Position numbers and translations under genes: made by a program. A DNA stretch of 64,000 nt from Cladobotryum mycophilum (Eukaryota > Ascomycota > Sordariomycetes > Hypocreales > Hypocreaceae). Below, piece by piece: positions 10,359 through 22,647 of the stretch; position 1 is the first letter of the stretch; every line of letters starts with the position of its first letter. The notes beneath the pieces were generated by a model. It saw only the letters and a list, made by a program, of their open reading frames with translations, was not told the origin of the DNA and ran no database searches. Location of the stretch: the NCBI GenBank assembly GCA_036429605.1, contig JAVFKD010000002.1, forward strand, positions 1,302,001-1,366,000, read 5' to 3'.

Positions 10359-12408
10359 AGTTAATTCTTTTATCTATTTAAGATAAGAATTACTTAAGGT
10401 ATAATAAATAATAAAAATATTTATAATACTTTTAATTTAATATTATATAAAGAAATAATTATAAAAGAGTAATTAAAGGTTAAGAATTTTATAGAATTTT
10501 TAAGAAAAAAATATATTAAACTAAAAACTTATATAATAAACCTTTAAATTACTTTTAAATATACTTTTTAAGAGTTTAATAATATTTATATTAATAACTT
10601 TTAATAAGGTTATTAAGAAAAAGTAATTATAATATTAAATAACTAAAGTATTATACTTTTATTAGCTTAGAGACCTTAAAAGATAATTAAATAAAACTAA
10701 CTTGGATTTAATAATAAAATATTTTTTATTATTTTAGGGTTTTTAATAAGATCCTGCAATAAAGTTATAGTAAAGTACTCTAATTCTTTTAGGTAGATAA
10801 AACGTTTATGTTTTACTATAAAGACCCCTTAAACTTATAATTAGCTTATTATTACTATTAAATTAATTTAATAAAGATTAAGTTTAATAGGGATTTATAA
10901 ATTAAATATATAAAGTTTATTATAATAGTAAAACTATTATTTTATAAAAAGTCTTAAGTATATTTTAAGAATAAACTAAAAGTTATAATAATTAATTATA
11001 ATCTTAAAAAAAAAGTAAAATAAAAATAAATAAAGCTATTAACAAGCTAAGAATTAGATAATAAGGATATTTTATTAATATAGTAGGAATTCCTTTGCTT
11101 TTATTAAGGGCTAGTTAAAAGTAAAAAAAGTAAGGCTCTTTTAGCGGCCTTATGGCTAAAAGCCTTTTAATAAAAGCCAGGAACTATATTTAAGAAATAT
11201 ATCTATATATAGGACCTAATCGAGGCAGAGATACTTAAGAAACTTCTAGTTTTGTTTTATATAGTGTTTTTTATAAATATATTATTGTTTAAGATAAAAA
11301 TAAAACTTACTTATATTAAGCTTTTTATAATCTAGTAAAAGCTTTATAAAGTAAAGGAATATATTAAATTTAATACTTATTATAGTATATAAGATTATTA
11401 AATAGAAAAAGGTGTTTTTTATATAAATAAAGGCTATAAAAAAATCCGCCCTATAATAATAATAATAATAAGAATATAGCCCTAAAGAACCTATATAATA
11501 AAGACATAAAGACCTTAAAGGGGGATTAAAATAACTATATAGAACTAATGGTTTAAGGTAGTGGAGTAAAAAGGGATTACCCTAATATTATTTATTAGAT
11601 ATATAAATAATAAGAATATTACGTTTTTTTATGCCTGAACTTATAATTAGTAATAATAAAAAAAATAAAAAGATTATAGTAAGGAAATACTAAAACCCTG
11701 GCTATAAACCCTAATACTATTAAGGTCTAAAGTATCCGTAAATAAAATAAAACATTTACTAAAAATATAATTATTAAAACTAGCCTTTAATAAATAAACT
11801 AGTAATAAGTAATAAATATACTAAAAGATATTAGTTTAAGAGTAAACCTAATATATATAGACTTACTCTTTAAAAATATAAAGCTAAGAATAAAATCTAT
11901 AATAAAAATAGTTATAGATATATAATAAAATCTTATATAAATATATAATAAAATAAAAATTATAATAAAAATTATTAATAGTAATAATATAATAAAAATC
12001 TAAAGAGTTTTTTTATTATCGTAAAGATTCTGTTTAAACTTTTTATCTTTAGTAAACTATAGTTTAATAAATATAACTTATAAATCTTAAATTAAAAAAA
12101 TAACTTTTAGATATACCCCTTAAGTTAAAATAACTATAAACTTATTACTATACTAAAGGCGTTCTACTAGGCTAAGCTAAAAGTATAGGCAATCTATGTA
12201 TTAACTTATATAATAAAAGATTTATAAAAGGCCTTAGCCTATAACTTTAAGAACTTAATATTATAATCGCTAGGACTCTTAAGGCTAGAGTAATTAAATA
12301 ATAAAAAAGCTATAAAAAAGTAAGAAGACCTTTACCTTGAGTATATGAAGTTATTTAATATAGTTAAACTAAGAAAGTTAATAAAGCTTAACGGTTATAT
12401 TTATAAGA

Positions 12409-13230
12409 TTAATATAAAGCTAGGGAAAACTTTATTATAAGGATCTATTTATAACCTTATAGAGAAAGAGTTAGAAACGTTTTAAGAGTATATTTAAGAT
12501 ATATTAAAGAAAGGCTAGATAAAATAATTTATAAGCCTGGCCAGTACCTTTATACTTTTTATATTAAAACTAAATAGGAAATTAAGGTTATATATTAATT
12601 ATTATAGTTTTAATAAGATAATAGTTAAAAATAAGACTTTATTATTATTTATTAATAAAATCTTTAAAAGATTATAATAAGTTTTAGTATTTATAAAATT
12701 AAATATAAAAGATACTTATTATAGGATATATATTTATAAGAGTAATAAATAAAAAATAGCTTTTTAGTATAGATATAGGTATTTTAAGTATTAAATTATA
12801 TTATTTAATTTTATTAATACTTTTATAATTTTCTAGGAATATATTAATAAAACCTTTAAAAGACTTATTAATTTAATATATATAGTATACCTAGATAATA
12901 TACTAATATATAATAAAAACCCTAAAGACTATAAGCAGTACGTTTATAGTATACTTAAACAGCTAGAGAAAACTAATTTATATATTAACCTAGAGAAATA
13001 CAATTTCTTTATAAAAGAAACTAGTTTTTTAGAGTTTGTTATAATTAAAGGAGGTATTATAATAAAATAAGCTTATATTAAGGTAATTATAATTTAAAAA
13101 AAACCTAAGATTATAAAAAAAATCTTAGTATTTTTAGGCTTTATAGGTTATTACTGGTGATTTATTAAAAACTATGCTAAAATAGTGGCTCTATTAAGCG
13201 ACTTATTAAAAAAAAACCTAAGATAGTAGA
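12409..13230 (+). pseudogene. Gypsy reverse transcriptase remnant
   Basis: The catalytic region survives at 12885-12917 as VYLDNILIYNK, a mutated form of the gypsy YLDD box in which the second aspartate has become asparagine by G-to-A. Downstream, 13130-13210 still reads FLGFIGYYW-stop-FIKNYAKI followed by LLSDLLKK, which matches the conserved end of gypsy RT before RNase H. Upstream traces of the palm and fingers strands are visible among many stops. The domain is non-functional. Confidence 0.88.
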
Positions 13231-14159
13231 CAGGGTCTAGATAAGGCCTTACAAGGTCAAAGCGTTTACGTAGCCAAGAAGGGCGTTTATAGAAGCCCTA
13301 ATTCTCTAATACTTTAACCCTTAAGCTCTAATCCGGATCAAAACAGACGCCTTAGGGTTTATTATTAATACTATTTTATTATAATAGTAAAGAAATTGTT
13401 AGTATTTTATAATATATATATTATAAAAGCTTAATAAGGTAGAGATATATTATTATACTCCTAATATAAAGTTTTTAATAATCATAGAATTCTTTTATAT
13501 ATAATAATATTATTTTATTTATAATAAATACTAGATTTAAATATTAATAGATTATTTAAATTATAAATATTTAATTATAAAACTAAAATTAAATACTTAT
13601 TAAATCTTTATTCTAGATAAATTATATCCTTTTGATTTTTATATTAAATATAAACTAAAAAATATAAATCTAATAAACATACTCTTACAGTAACTTAAAT
13701 ACTATAATACTAATAAGATATAAAAGGTTTACTATATATAATTACCTATATTCTTAGTAAAGTTTATATAAGTGATTACTTTTGCGATAAAGAATAGGCT
13801 TATAAAAAAAAGATTAATAAGAGCGTTAATAGTAATAGGGCTACCCCCGCGGGCTCGCTAGGTTCTTGTTTAGTATTAGTCTTAGAAAAAGAGATAATAA
13901 AAGAGATACTAAAAAATAAAAATAAAAACTATACTACTATAGTTTACTAGTAAAAAAACTAAGATTTGTTTATATAACCAGAAAGACCTTAACTATAGGA
14001 TATAATAATAATAAATTAAATAAGCCTTTAAAGTCTACTTTAAGAAAAGCTTAAGAGATAAACCCTAAAATAAAGAAATTACTAGAAAAACTATAAAGCA
14101 GTAATAAGTTTATAAAATATAAGCATAAACACTAGCGCTTTAATAATAAAAGATTACTA

Positions 14160-15240
14160 TTATTATAGGATTACTTTTACGTACTAATAAATATAAAAAA
14201 GAAAGTTCTTATACTTATCTATAATAACCTAACTATAGGCTATTAAAAAGTTACTTATATACTAAAATATATAAGACTTTAGTATATATAGTCTAGTATA
14301 TATAAAGATATTATAGAATATATTTGTTTTTGCTATAAATATTAAATAAATAAGAGAAGATAATACCTACCTTATAGTAAACTTATTATATTATTTATCT
14401 TAAATAAGCCCTTTAAAAAGATCTTAATAGACTTTATTATAGGATTACTTAATATAATTAATATTTATAAAAAAAATATAATTTTAATAATTATAAATTA
14501 TTTAATAAAATATTATATATTTATTATAACCTTAAAGAGTTTTATAATAAAAGGCTTAATAAATATACTCTTAGATAAGGTTTTTAAAGATTATAAGATT
14601 TTTAAAGGTATTATAATAGACTAAGAGTTTTTTTATAAATAGTTATTAAAAAACCTTTTATTATCTTATTATAATAAAATAATGTCTTAGTATAGCCTTT
14701 TATTTATAGATAAACGGTTAGACTAAAAAAATAAACCAAAATATAAAATACTATTTTTATACCTATAAAGCCTTTTAATAGAATGATTAGGTAGATTAGC
14801 TACTATTGGCCTAGTTTGCTTATAATATAGACTTATATATAAGTATAGGGGAGTTTTTTACGAAAGCGTTATAAGGCTTTGAACTAAAAGGATTAGGAAT
14901 AGTCTAAGAGGATTTATAGATTATTAATAAGTAAAAAAAGCTATACTTAGAAAAAGTCTATAAGAATCTTAAAGCTATTAAAAAACAATTTACTAAAATA
15001 TAAGAGATTTACTTAAGGTATTATAATAAAAAGTATATAAAGAAATAGTTTAAATTAGGTTAAAAGGTTTTATTATTAATAAAGAACCTAAAGTTAAAGA
15101 AACCTAGTAAAAAACTAGCTATAAAGTATTTAAGATTATATAAGATTATAAAAGTAATTAGCGATTATAAGCTAGTTTATAAACTAAAGTTATTAAAAAT
15201 AATATAAATTTATAATATATTTTTTATATTAGTATTAAAA
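14160..15240 (+). pseudogene. Gypsy integrase remnant
   Basis: Fragments of the integrase catalytic core are readable, such as ILIDFIIGLLN at about 14420-14455. Later, at about 15060-15240, come KKPSKKLAIKYL and a degraded form of the family's C-terminal linker before the chromodomain. Stops interrupt every frame. Assignment rests on the order and similarity to gypsy integrases. Confidence 0.75.
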
Positions 15241-15300
15241 GAATACTATAGTAAGACTTTTATGATTTTATAAAAAAATAATTTTATAAAGGAAAATAAA

Positions 15301-15390
15301 GTTTTTAATATTAAGTATTTAATTATATATAAAAGAAATAAGAATAGGAAATACCTAATTAAATAATTAGATTATTTAAAGTTAAAAAAC
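15301..15390 (+). pseudogene. Chromodomain-like remnant at integrase end
   Basis: The frame reads FNIKYLIIYKRNKNRKYLIK, then a stop where Trp would be expected, then LDYLKL. This resembles the chromodomain core in which KYLVKW is followed by GY. A chromodomain here places the element with chromoviruses, whose integrases target histone-marked chromatin. Confidence 0.6.
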
Positions 15391-17130
15391 TTATAGGTAT
15401 TAAAAAAGGATTTTATAGATTAAAGTATATAGTAAGAATATAATAAGATAGTTTATAGTAAGGCAGTAGTAAGGTAAAAGTAAAGTAACTAAGAAAAAGT
15501 TAATTTATTATTTTAAAAAAAAGATTAGAAAGTTAAAAGGCTAATAACTATATCTAAAACAATAATATAAAAAATAATTAACCAGTGATTATACAATAAA
15601 TTAATAGTAAAACTACTTAGGTTTTTTATTATTCTTATTATTCTTATTATCCTCCTTAAACTCTTTTAAAAATATAAGTAAGTATTATAGCCTAATTAAT
15701 TTAGTAAGATTATAAGAGATCTTGGTCTAGTGGTTTTATTATATTATAGTAAGTTAATAGAACCTTAAATAAGAATAAAAAAGATATATATTAAAATATA
15801 TAATTATTAAGCCTAGGTAATAACTTATAAATTCTAGTTAATGTTAATAATAGACTTTATAAGCCTAATAATTATATTATATATAATACTACTAGTATTA
15901 ATAATAATAATAGTAGCGGTAATAATCTAATAATAAGTTAATAGTAATTTTAGGATAAAAACTTTAAATAATAAACTTATGGTAATAGTAGTACGCTTAA
16001 CCTAAATGCTTTTATAAGCTTAGAGAGCCTAGCGGGCGGAGAGAATAATTCTTTTTAATTAAATAGTAATAAGTTAATAGTGGTTTTTGTAAAGCCTAAA
16101 GATAAGAGATATATAGAAGCTAGAAGGATAGTAATAGTAGTAAAGTTATTATTTTATTTATAAAATTAAAGAAAGTGTTTATAGGTCTTATAGCCTATTT
16201 TATAGAGCTATAGTAAGTTAATAATAAAATATTTAAGAAATTAAAAAGAATTATATATAATAATATTTTTTATTTTTTTAATATAATAGGTATACTTAAA
16301 AGAAATAACTAGAATTTATTAGTAAAAGAGCCTATAGTAAGCTTATAAAAAGGCAATAATATATAGCTAGTTTTTTTCTATATATAGGTATAAGAATATT
16401 AATATTAGTTTTAGTCTTTAAGCTAGGGGTTTAATCTATTAAAGCCTAGAGGTAATGTGTATAAGAACTGTATTAAATTAGTTATAAGATAATAAGGGAT
16501 GTATTAAAGAATATTGCTTACGCGAGAGATATTGTAAGAGAGAGAGAAAGAGAAAAAGAAAAAAGGCTACGAGAAGGTATTAGTAGGTTATTAATAAAGG
16601 CATAATAACTATAAAACTAGAATGTAAAAAGGGTTATTTATGAGTTAATGATAATCTATAAAAGAAAAAAAAAAGAATAATAGGAGAAAAAAAGGAATTT
16701 ATAACTATAAGACTAAAGGCTTAAGGAAACTAATTTATAATATAATAGCCTTTAATAATAGTTTATAAAATAATTACCTTTTATATTAATTTATAAAAAT
16801 AATAATCTTTTAAGCTTTATATAATAATTATAATAAATATAGTTTTATTATATAAAAAAATATATAAAATACTTTTATAATAATAATATTATTATTATAA
16901 TAAATAAAAGGTTAAAAATAGTTATTTTTTAATAAGTTTATTATATTATTATAATAGGATTATAATAAGTAAAAGAAAAAAAGACTAAAAGAAATCTTAA
17001 TTATATAAAAAAACTTTTATAAGGCAAGAGGCTATTTTATTATAAAAAAGCCTATAATAAGAAGAAACTATTGATTAGTAGTAAGCTTATAGTAAGATAA
17101 TAGAGCTATTATAGGTAGAGGACTATCCTA

Positions 17131-17145
17131 GAAGGAAAGGCGGCC
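17131..17145 (+). other. Polypurine tract next to right LTR
   Basis: GAAGGAAAGGCGG followed by CC lies directly before the right LTR, where the plus-strand primer of reverse transcription is expected. No matching primer-binding site could be recognised after the left LTR, probably because it is RIP-mutated. Confidence 0.6.
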
Positions 17146-17347
17146 TATTATAAACTATATGAGAGTGGTAGGAAAAAGGTTTTTCTGACGCCGATTAGCG
17201 GCGCGCGCCTTAAGGCGCGGCTGTTAATCAAGGAATTAGAAGGGCAAGAATTGAAACCGTTATTAACTAGAACCTATCTGCGAGATCACTACGATCTAGC
17301 TACTCAATTGTGCACTCATTCACTCTCTTGTGACCAAAAACCTGACA
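17146..17347 (+). repeat. Right LTR (202 bp)
   Basis: Begins TATTATAAAC, which is TGTCATGAAC after G-to-A and C-to-T changes, and ends CCTGACA. Here the inward half is the mutated one (about 10 changes) and the outward half is preserved. This mirrors the left LTR. Confidence 0.92.
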
Positions 17348-17352
17348 TTGAT
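17348..17352. repeat. Right target-site duplication TTGAT
   Basis: TTGAT directly follows the right LTR and matches the left copy at 10152-10156. Confidence 0.9.
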
Positions 17353-19048
17353 ATAGACTCCAGGCTCCGGTTGTATCCAATTCACTCAGCTTTGGCTACC
17401 CTAGCCACATGTAACCATAGCTTTGGTCCAACCAACTACCGAATGATTTGAACAGTCGAGGAATGATTCCAATGTACATTGATGGTAAGATCTTGCTTCG
17501 TACTTGGTTAGTCCAACTGAGCTCCCGGGTAGTGACCTCCCCTCGAAGGAGCTTACGGCGAAACGTCTGCATTCTGCACAAGTGACACATTGTATGCAGG
17601 GTGTAACACCGCCAATACAGCTTCTCTCTGTGCTTCCCTTTTCAGTGATCCTATATTACGTAGGAGAAATATCAACCAAGAATCTGCACCGTAGTTGAGG
17701 CTTGAAACGTGTTGATGCCAAGTGATGAGGATCAATGTTTTTTTCTTCTTCTTTTTTTCGAAGACAACAAGGAATCGCCGTGGGGTTTGTCTTGGGCGAT
17801 GCTCCGAGGCAACCAATTTCCCGGGCGTCGTGATTTAAACCCACCAGAACTGCTTCGGGGCAAGCGAACTCTTGATTGGTGCGGAACCAAGTACTCCGGA
17901 TCATAGGCCATGATCATAGTTGCATTGAATAACACAGTGGCTGGGATGTAGAGACATTGCATCACGCGCCATCACAACACGGTTCCAGAATATGATCATC
18001 TAGAGCGGCCTGCCGGTAACTCTCCAATTCTGCGACGGGATCAGGCCGCAACTGACCAGTCTCCCCCAGGCCGTTGGATATTGGAGCCCGTTAAACAAAC
18101 TTGTGTCTAGCGACAGACATGGCGTGTCATTCGATTCGGAGGCCAGTTGCTTTTAGATTAGTCCTTCAACGGTTTGACTATTGAGTTTACGCGCCGGCCC
18201 GCAGTACGCGATCCAGACCCCTGGCCCCCAATCGAGATGGTCCAGTCACAGGAGAATGACCAAGACACCCTGCGATAACAACGCTTGCAATGCCGCAGGG
18301 GATATCACGGAAGCACATCTACAAAGCCATCACACATATATAGGTTAGTCCTGGCTAGCAAAATGGGCTACGCGAATTCCGTGAAGGAGATGGCAATACA
18401 ACAAACCTATCAGAGTGGACGACGGGTGTCTTGTCTTGGTTCTCCATCAGCATCCAATTAATGTTCACTGAAAGAGACATTTCTCCATAAGTCTTTTCAG
18501 CTCCTGTGTGTATGATGCATGCGTAATTAGCTATTTTTTGTTCTCCGCAGTACACCCTAGGGTTATCACGTACTGTTTCTGTCTCGGACGCCAACCGAGT
18601 CTCCATATACATATGCTGCAGTATTACTCATTCGAGTATGCAACTCGTGGAGCACGCAGCATTCGGCATTCGGTTTCTACAACCGTAACGTCTTGTGACG
18701 ACGCCATGCATGGATTACTTGTAGCTCTTTACTACAAACACAAAACACTACAGATAGTATGCATCAAAAACTTAGGCATGTCTCGGCATGAGTAATGGTG
18801 CAGATGAGGCAGGTCACAGGTCGAAGCCGAAGCGCAAGGTCGGCTAACCTGCTTGTAAATACACTACAGGCATAAGCTCTCGACCATATCTCTCAATAGC
18901 GGGAAAGGAGTAGGTAGGAATCTGTCAAGATATAAATACCAGATGTTCTCTGCCACTTCTTGGGTAATATATAATGCCATAAGTTACTGGTACATCATTT
19001 TAAACCTGCCATAACAGCTTTCTATTATCTTTCACCATTACCACAATC
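17353..19048. other. Intergenic between retroelement and MACPF gene
   Basis: Normal base composition resumes abruptly after the element. A pyrimidine-rich tract lies at about 17738-17760. A TATAAATA box at 18931, about 115 bp before the MACPF start codon, is the best promoter candidate. No gene was recognised. Confidence 0.5.
18931..18938 (+). promoter_or_regulatory. TATA box of MACPF gene
   Basis: TATAAATA, about 115 bp upstream of the ATG at 19049, at a plausible distance for a core promoter in filamentous fungi. Confidence 0.5.
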
Positions 19049-22000
19049 ATGTCTGACGATACCAAGCTTGATATCGTCAAGCTTGGCGACATCAATATTG
19101 ACGATATCAAGCCTGAAGATACAAAGCCTGAAGATACAAAGCCTGAAGATACAAAGCCTGAAGATACAAAGCCTGACTATACCAAGCTTGATATCGTCAA
19201 GCTTGGTGGCATCAATATTGACAATATCAGGCCTGAAGATACAAAGCCTGACGATACCAAGTTTGACGATATCAAGCCTGGCTATATTACCGTACTAGCT
19301 CCGCCAACCTTGGTCAGTGACGGTATGCTGAAGCCTATATCTGTTGTCTAAGATTTTCGGTAGGCAGCTACTTATTGATGATTACTGCAGATGTATCTAT
19401 TCATGTGATCCTCACAGATGGCACAGGACGTCGGGAGGCCTGTTTCTCGTCAGTGTCAAAGATGTTCCTTGACCAGGAAAAGTTGCTAGCTCTCCGGGGC
19501 ATCCTTGCCGCTACCGGAGGTACTGAAATGTAAGTTTTGGCTTCAGTTTTGGCACCAGCCTCCTGATGTACGCTGACTTCTCTTCCTATTGTTTTCCAGT
19601 GCGCTACTCGGGTTCTGTTCGAAGACCGGCGCTTCTGTTCCGGATTCCTACCCGATTAAGGAATACCTGTCCACTTGTCTAGATGTATGTGGATCTCATG
19701 GACATATTGACAGTACGGTCAAACTAACATAGTTCTACAGACTCCACTCTCTGCCTCCGCCAATGTTGTAGAATTTTATATGAAGAAAGAGGGACTTACC
19801 TCTTCTAGTCAAGTAAGATCTTCCGCGCTGGCTATGGCATACTACATACTGACACACATATACAGGCTGGCACATCTCGGTTCAGCCAAGCCATGGACGC
19901 ACAGAAACTTACCTATATTAAGCAGAATATGGACGACAATGCCTTCAAGATCCTGACTGGCACAGCTGCAAAGTAAGTTCTTATCATTCATTTTGGGTAT
20001 CGTTGTCACTAACAAGGTATCAGGTATGTGGCTGAACTCGAGGAGCAGGAGTGGTCAATTATATCCGAGAACAACGCTCTATGCTATGGTATTAATGTGG
20101 TTCGCCGAAAGGTGGGCGGCAAAGTCGTGGCGGAAGGTATCGAAAGAGCACGATATCCAGGTAAGCAGATGAAATCGCGTTATAGGCACTCTTTTTCAGG
20201 GGGCTCACAAGGTTGGGTATAGCTTTCCGCTTGAAGAAAAGAACGATTCTGTCCGATAGATTGACCAGCACATCCGTCAAGGACGTCGAGGTGAGTTTCC
20301 GTACCATCTTCGCAGAAACGAGCTTATGAGATGAAACCGGGAGACTAATCTTCAGCTTGGCGATTAGCTTGACCTTCGCATCCCCGACTTCTTGATGGAT
20401 GACCAATCATACGTCTCCGTCTATGAAACCCAGAGTGAGCTGCAGTCTTCACTCGCTACCTCGTCGTTCAGCCAAACGGATGTTTCTGCAGCCGTGTTCG
20501 TATTGGCCCATCTCTAAACGGGATTTGATGCTGACTGGCCCTATAGCTCAGGCAGAATCTTTGGTTGTACCATGGGGGCCTCGGCAAGTTATGGCAAATC
20601 ATCCAGTGATTCATCGTCAAAGGCCTCCATCACGAACAAGAAAGAGGTGACAATTGCATACAATGTACGTCACACAATAAGAACGTGAGGTTAGAGTCAG
20701 AGCGTTCATTTTATTAACCTATTCAGTTTCCTCGAGTGACTATCCTCCTTGACGAGGAAAGTTTGGAACTCACCAAGGAGTGTCAAATTGCCTTGGGCAA
20801 GGTTAAAGATGCAGCTTCCTTGACCAAGTTCCTCGAAGGCTATGGCAAGACGTACCACGATCAATTTAGCTTTGGACGATATTGCTAACAGCGCAGTAGG
20901 TGAATTCTATAGCACTCGTGTCCAGCTGGGCGGGCGATTATTCGCCACCGAGGAATACGAGGCATCTTCCGACACGAGCATGAAGGCGCTAGCGAAATCA
21001 ATGAAAGCCTCAGCTGCGGCATCATTCAGCGGCTGGGGGTTCTCGGCATCAGCCAGTGCATCGCATGCAAGCGGATCGGGCCAGGTACAATCGGAGGCCG
21101 AGGCCAGATCCTCCAGTGCTCTAACCTGGCAAGCTAATGGAGGAGATACTCTCTTGTGCCATGAGTGAGTGGATGGCCATAAATAGACCTCATTCTCATG
21201 GAAACTTGAATGCTAATCAACTGAAGCCCAACGGCCTGGTGTGCCTCTGTCGCTTACCATTGGAACTGGAGAATTACCAAGGTCTGCATCAATAGATTCT
21301 TTTCTGTTATCGATGTAGCTAATTTTCCTTATAGCAAGACAAGGTTGTGCATTTTGTCAACCTAGTAAGCAATTTCACCGGTTACGAGTCCTTGCCGGCC
21401 CAGATGAGCCGGTGGGATGATGAGCGGAAGGCAGCAATGGGTCCGCCTCCTTTACAATTCTTATTGCACCAGGATGGTGTTGCAGATGGTAGATACTTGA
21501 CAATCTGCTCAAAGACAGATATGAATACAGGTATGTTCTCACACACTCATTCAAATTTTTGTGGCTTATACCAGCCAACTTATACGTATTACAGCGGTCG
21601 CCGTGAATGCTTACAACAAGCAATGGCCCAACGATGCCATCAAAGTGACGCAAAAGCACTACGACCATGGATGCGTCATGCTGGGTCCAGAGAAGCGTAA
21701 GCGCAATCTTGCAGAGTTGTTCCTGGAATTGGAGAATATTCACGGGGAAAAGGTGACAGTGGTAAGTGCTCTGTGCAAAATAACGGGTTATATATAGTAT
21801 CTAACCCAAAGTCAGGCCCATTATGAGACGACCTACCGCCTCAAGAACGCGGAAACGTCTCTTTACGTCACTTACATGAATCATATCGAACCTCCGATTG
21901 TGTGCTCCGCTGTGTCAAAAGGGTGTTTTGTCAGGTTCAGGTCCAAGTCAAAAAACGGATCAATCGCACATAATGATGAGGTCGTTATGGAACTCTTCAA

Positions 22001-22262
22001 GGACAGGCGGGACGGCCCTGATTCGGGCCCCGTCAAGTTTATTGGAAATGATGCCGAGAATTCCTATATCGGTATAAATAAAACCTATGGTTCAGACGCC
22101 ACTAACTATTCGACGAGACATTATATGGAATATTGGACGGAATATCCATTGGAACAACCACAGAAAGAGAGGCAGGAAAAGCGGTTTGCTCTTCGATTCA
22201 AGATTAAACAAGCTCAACCGGTCATCGAAATTCCTACATTCCTAGTCCTTGGGGGTGCTTAG
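19049..22262 (+). CDS. MACPF (perforin-like) domain protein, 15 exons
   Basis: Splice signals give a continuous 791-residue frame. Exons: 19049-19322, 19391-19529, 19600-19684, 19741-19812, 19866-19972, 20024-20160, 20223-20290, 20368-20495, 20547-20664, 20727-20844, 20900-21164, 21227-21281, 21335-21530, 21595-21761, 21816-22262. Introns are 51-77 nt. Intron 10 uses GC-AG and is needed to keep the frame through the MACPF signature, which reads EGYGEFYSTRVQLGG. A Ser/Ala-rich stretch (FSGWGFSASASASHAS) follows, as expected of a membrane-inserting hairpin. MACPF proteins oligomerise into membrane pores. The N-terminus holds Lys/Pro/Glu/Asp/Thr repeats (KPEDT units) and no signal peptide. The C-terminal 250 residues are unassigned. 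Related fungal proteins are proposed defence or virulence factors; the role here is unknown. Confidence 0.85.
19058..19290 (+). repeat. Nested tandem repeats in MACPF exon 1
   Basis: A 15-bp unit, CCTGAAGATACAAAG, occurs four times in a row at about 19110-19170 and once more near 19230, giving KPEDT repeats. A larger block encoding TKLDIVKLGxINIDxI occurs twice, at about 19061-19108 and 19181-19228. The near-identity at DNA level points to recent expansion by slippage or unequal exchange. Confidence 0.85.
20845..20899 (+). other. GC-AG intron in MACPF gene
   Basis: A 55-nt intron with donor G|GCAAGA, branch site GCTAAC and acceptor GTAG|G. Retaining it brings an in-frame TAA; removing it joins EGYG to EFYSTRVQLGG, matching the MACPF motif. 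Confidence 0.75.
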
Positions 22263-22647
22263 AATAGGATCCTGTTCAAGTATATGACGTGCATTTTTAC
22301 TATATTTTATCTGATCAAACTATGTACGAAATATGGGTCATCGTCCAATCTATCAGACGTAAAGGGGAAAGCCAGTATTGAAAGAGATGACGAAGGGCAA
22401 AGAAGCAGCTGCTCTACTAGTAATGTATTCAAGGGTTATCAATTACCTTACATTAGATTAACCAAATTAGTTATATGACTTGTACCAAAAGAAAAAAACC
22501 CAAATCTCTGTATGTATAGTTTGAATAGGTAGTAATACATACTTCACTGCTGATAACCCTACTACAACCTAGAAGACAGATGAAATTGTCAGCGGCCTGC
22601 ATCTAGGAGCGTATTTTTCTACAAGCCATAGGATTGCCGGTAAAGGG
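22263..22647. other. Intergenic, convergent gene ends
   Basis: Short A/T-rich spacer between the MACPF stop and the end of the membrane-protein pseudogene. It probably contains both 3' UTRs. No other feature was seen. Confidence 0.5.

Larger units (their letters stand above)
10157..17347 (+). mobile_element. Complete Ty3/gypsy chromovirus-type LTR retrotransposon, RIP-degraded
   Basis: A 7,191-bp element bounded by two 202-bp LTRs and a TTGAT duplication. The interior is extremely A/T-rich; remaining C residues are mostly followed by T or C and rarely by A, the signature of repeat-induced point mutation acting on CpA. Coding frames are riddled with stops, yet landmarks remain on the plus strand: reverse transcriptase at about 12.4-13.2 kb, a trace of RNase H, integrase at about 14.2-15.2 kb and a chromodomain-like end near 15.3 kb. 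The order RT, RNase H, integrase defines Ty3/gypsy, and the chromodomain points to a chromovirus. The element is dead. About 1.75 kb between the chromodomain trace and the right LTR has no recognised content. Confidence 0.95.

Noticed and set aside
11450..11475. ATA trinucleotide run as a microsatellite of interest
   Set aside because: It lies inside the RIP-degraded element, where A/T-only runs are expected.
10360..17145. A/T-rich block as a possible centromere or mitochondrial insertion
   Set aside because: LTRs, target duplication, and RT and integrase remnants explain it as a RIP-mutated retroelement.
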